A stretch of 7,509 nucleotides of DNA from NCBI GenBank assembly GCA_028284105.1, contig JANQSK010000032.1, forward strand, positions 1 through 7,509, given 5' to 3'. The DNA is from Anaerolineae bacterium. GTDB taxonomy: Bacteria; Chloroflexota; Anaerolineae; Promineifilales; Promineifilaceae. How positions within the stretch are numbered: position 1 is the first letter of the stretch; each line of letters starts with the position of its first letter. Of the stretch, positions 5,987 through 7,509 are shown piece by piece. The position numbers and the translations under genes were made by a program. The notes beneath the pieces are model-generated. The model ran no database searches, had not been told where the DNA came from, and saw only the letters and a program-made list of their open reading frames with translations.

Positions 5987-7288
5987 TTAATTAAGTGCTT
6001 GGGCTACCAATCCGCCCCACCCAATTAATGCTTCATCTTCATACCAGCGTCCCGTCATTTGAAGCCCCAAAGGCATCCCATTTTCCCCAAACCCTGAAGG
6101 GAGGTTCACAGTCGGCAACCCGGCATGGGTCCAAGGTAAATTCATGATCGGATCCCCGGTGCTGTCCAAGCCCTTTGGTGCGGTTCCGGGTGCAGGCGGT
6201 GAAAGCCACACATCAATCCCATTTTTCTGCATCAGCTGAGTGAGCGTTTCCCGTAATTTTTCACGGCCGTTTATGGCTGCCGTTAGCTGCCGATCAGTCA
6301 CGGCCGTTCCTTTGTCAAATAATGCGATTGTTTTGTGATGATATAAGTCACCATGCTCAGAGCGCCATTCCGCATGAAAACGAGCCGCCTCAGCAGCCAC
6401 TAATAGCTGGTGACGATCTTTTATTTTTTCAAAGTCTGTCATGGCGAGAATGGATTTCACCGCAAATCCTGCCTCATGCAAACGACGACATGTTTGCCGG
6501 AATTGCAATCTTGCCTCTTGCGTACAGTAATCCAAAAATGGACCTTCTGGCACGCCAAAGACAGGTTTCTTGGTCGAATATCCAGATTGCCAATGATCAC
6601 ATAGTACGGAAGCGGCCGTTTCTAGACCTGCAAAATCTGAAGCGAACAAACCAATATGATCAACGGAACTAGCAAGTGGAATAACGCCCTCTTTTGAAAT
6701 GCGATCGTAGCTCGGTTTGTAGCCAATCGCTCCACAATAGGCTCCTGGACGATTGATAGAACCAATTGTTTGGGTGCCAAATGTCAATGGAGCAAGGCCC
6801 GCACCTACCGCCGCTGCAGACCCACTGCTCGACCCACCAGGTGTATGTTCAGGATGATAGGGATTGCGGGTAGGTCCAGGTGCAAAGTAAGCAAACTCTG
6901 TCGTCACGGTTTTACCTAAAATAAGCGCCCCGCCCGCTTTTAATTGAGAAACACAGACCGCCTGTTCACCTTGAAATAACTCATTAGGCAACTTGCTTCC
7001 TGCTTGGGTAACAAACCCATCCACATGAAAGATATCTTTAACCCCAATAGGCACACCAAATAGAGGCGGACGTTTTTCAGGATCGGGATATTCAGCTAAT
7101 AGTTTTTCTGCATCTTTTCGAAGACGTTGAAAACGGCCGTTTTCTGGCAAAAAGGCCAAAACTTCAGGTTCCCGATGATTGAAATAGTGCTCAAGATCGT
7201 CGATGAAAGCGAGTAACGGCCGTTGGCCACTGCGTAATTCATAGGCTAATGTGGCTAATGAGATAAAGGGCTTCTTTAGTTCTTCCAT
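5987..7288 (-). CDS. Amidase-signature family hydrolase
   Basis: This 433-residue enzyme hydrolyses a C-N bond of an amide or carbamoyl compound by the Ser-cisSer-Lys triad. K84 lies in GVPIGVKD, S153 in the Gly/Ser-rich GGSSSGSAAAVGAG, and the nucleophile S177 in GTQTIGSINRPGAYCG. The C-terminal LGLQMTGRWYEDEALI is the usual end of the family. No signal peptide is visible, so it is cytoplasmic. The QT-GS...RP..CG form fits the catabolic amidase branch better than the DTGGS form of GatA, and no GatB or GatC is present. Within QTIGSINRPG, I175 and N179 look atypical. ATG 7288 is the only start, because an in-frame TGA lies two codons upstream; the Shine-Dalgarno is weak. A probable GntR/FCD regulator ends 85 bp upstream and the SGNH lipoprotein begins 21 bp downstream. 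The substrate cannot be named. Confidence 0.93.
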   Translation of the reverse strand: MEELKKPFISLATLAYELRSGQRPLLAFIDDLEHYFNHREPEVLAFLPENGRFQRLRKDAEKLLAEYPDPEKRPPLFGVPIGVKDIFHVDGFVTQAGSKLPNELFQGEQAVCVSQLKAGGALILGKTVTTEFAYFAPGPTRNPYHPEHTPGGSSSGSAAAVGAGLAPLTFGTQTIGSINRPGAYCGAIGYKPSYDRISKEGVIPLASSVDHIGLFASDFAGLETAASVLCDHWQSGYSTKKPVFGVPEGPFLDYCTQEARLQFRQTCRRLHEAGFAVKSILAMTDFEKIKDRHQLLVAAEAARFHAEWRSEHGDLYHHKTIALFDKGTAVTDRQLTAAINGREKLRETLTQLMQKNGIDVWLSPPAPGTAPKGLDSTGDPIMNLPWTHAGLPTVNLPSGFGENGMPLGLQMTGRWYEDEALIGWGGLVAQALN

Positions 7289-7294
7289 ATCTCA

Positions 7295-7300
7295 ACTATA
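7295..7300 (-). promoter_or_regulatory. Possible -10 box (TATAGT) directly before the amidase
   Basis: On the minus strand TATAGT ends 6 nt before ATG 7288. If it is used, the mRNA would begin at or near the start codon, a leaderless transcript, which would agree with the poor Shine-Dalgarno. The -35 region is poor: TTGAAA is only 14 nt upstream, and at a 17-nt spacing only TTTTTG is found. Weak motif evidence. Confidence 0.2.
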
Positions 7301-7360
7301 CTCGTCTTGACCTATTTCAAAAACCTATTGGATTGATTAATTTTCTCCATTGAACGATTT

Positions 7361-7373
7361 GGAACAGTGTTCC
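7361..7373. promoter_or_regulatory. 13-bp palindrome GGAACA-G-TGTTCC, candidate operator
   Basis: The 6-bp arms are perfect around a single central base. It abuts the stop codon of the putative GntR gene and lies 72 nt before the amidase start. A one-base centre cannot form an RNA hairpin loop, and no T-run follows, so a dimeric repressor site is more likely than a terminator. The neighbouring GntR/FCD protein is the obvious candidate ligand, though the motif is not the classic FadR TGGT-N3-ACCA box. Confidence 0.45.
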
Positions 7374-7509
7374 CTAATTTGCGACCGGTAAAAACGCATT
7401 TCGATGTTGAAAGACACGTAGCAACGTCTGTAAAGCAAGCCGTGCATGCTCTCTCGCCAGCGCTTCGGCTCGAGTGCCTTCCCGCTGTTCGATTGCTTCA
7501 ATGATGCCT
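7374..7509 (-). CDS. C-terminal end of a probable GntR/FadR-type (FCD) transcriptional regulator, partial
   Basis: Forty-four codons are open from the right edge to TAG 7374-7376. The first full codon starts at 7508; the gene begins outside the window. The peptide IIEAIEQREGTRAEALAREH and what follows is a charged amphipathic helix. It resembles the last FCD helices of GntR-family regulators, where an I..AI..R...A....R.H pattern is typical. The tail ends FLPVAN. FCD regulators bind small carboxylic metabolites and often repress the adjacent catabolic genes, here the amidase. The DNA-binding N-terminus is not in the window, so the family call rests on this short segment and on its position upstream of an amidase gene. 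Another helical-bundle protein is possible. Confidence 0.55.
   Translation of the reverse strand, partial: GIIEAIEQREGTRAEALAREHARLALQTLLRVFQHRNAFLPVAN

Larger units (their letters stand above)
513..7224. repeat. Dispersed palindrome ACGGCCGT (mostly AACGGCCGTT), 11 exact copies
   Basis: Exact octamers start at 514, 1438, 1724, 2030, 3281, 5604, 5823, 6263, 6300, 7133 and 7216. Seven are the full decamer AACGGCCGTT, starting at 513, 1437, 3280, 5603, 5822, 7132 and 7215. One-mismatch relatives lie at 5895 and 6612. With equal base frequencies about 0.1 copy is expected in 7.5 kb. All copies are within genes: FHA, glycosyltransferase, kinase, lipoprotein and amidase. They encode Thr-Ala-Val five times, Asn/Tyr-Gly-Arg five times and Arg-Pro once, so the DNA word and not a protein motif is conserved. 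The pattern recalls HIP1 (GCGATCGC) of cyanobacteria. The densest part is 5604-7223, with six copies. Confidence 0.85.

Noticed and set aside
5987..7288. Reading the amidase as GatA of the Glu-tRNA(Gln) amidotransferase.
   Set aside because: The nucleophile loop is QTIGS, not DTGGS, the length is short for GatA, and no gatB or gatC is adjacent.

Overview
The window holds four complete protein genes and two partial ones, on what looks like a moderately AT-rich bacterial chromosome. Taxonomy is an inference. The lipoprotein has a Thr-Pro-rich linker straight after its lipobox. The FHA protein has a DLTPFDA...GVSRQH type motif. A palindromic octamer, ACGGCCGT, recurs across the window. Together these fit a Chloroflexota (Anaerolineae-like) genome best, with moderate to low confidence. 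No rRNA, tRNA, CRISPR array, insertion sequence or phage gene was seen.

Layout, left to right. Positions 1-888 (minus) are the N-terminal 296 codons of an FHA + GAF signalling protein that runs off the left edge. Positions 889-1383 are a gene-free, AT-rich divergent intergenic region with several perfect inverted repeats and short direct repeats, and a candidate promoter for the FHA gene. Positions 1384-2538 (plus) are a family 2 glycosyltransferase with a TTG start. It converges, across 39 bp with no recognisable terminator, on a block of genes that are all on the minus strand.

That minus-strand block, in transcription order, is: the C-terminal end of a probable GntR/FCD-type regulator (7509-7374), an amidase-signature hydrolase (7288-5987), a lipid-anchored SGNH hydrolase (5965-5159) and a six-TM, two-PAS hybrid histidine kinase with a receiver domain (5073-2578). 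Gaps are 85, 21 and 85 bp. The amidase and lipoprotein are very probably co-transcribed; the regulator and kinase may belong to the same unit. A plausible reading is a locally regulated hydrolytic function, with a cytoplasmic amidase and a surface esterase, next to a sensory kinase. No sequence feature proves that the kinase senses the products of these enzymes.

The strongest unexplained signal is the octamer ACGGCCGT, which occurs 11 times exactly in 7.5 kb. Seven copies are the full decamer AACGGCCGTT. All lie inside coding sequence, in five different genes and in all three codon phases, like the HIP1 palindromes of cyanobacteria. The second is the cluster of nested inverted repeats in the 889-1383 intergenic region. 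The third is a 13-bp palindrome directly between the regulator and the amidase, a good operator candidate.
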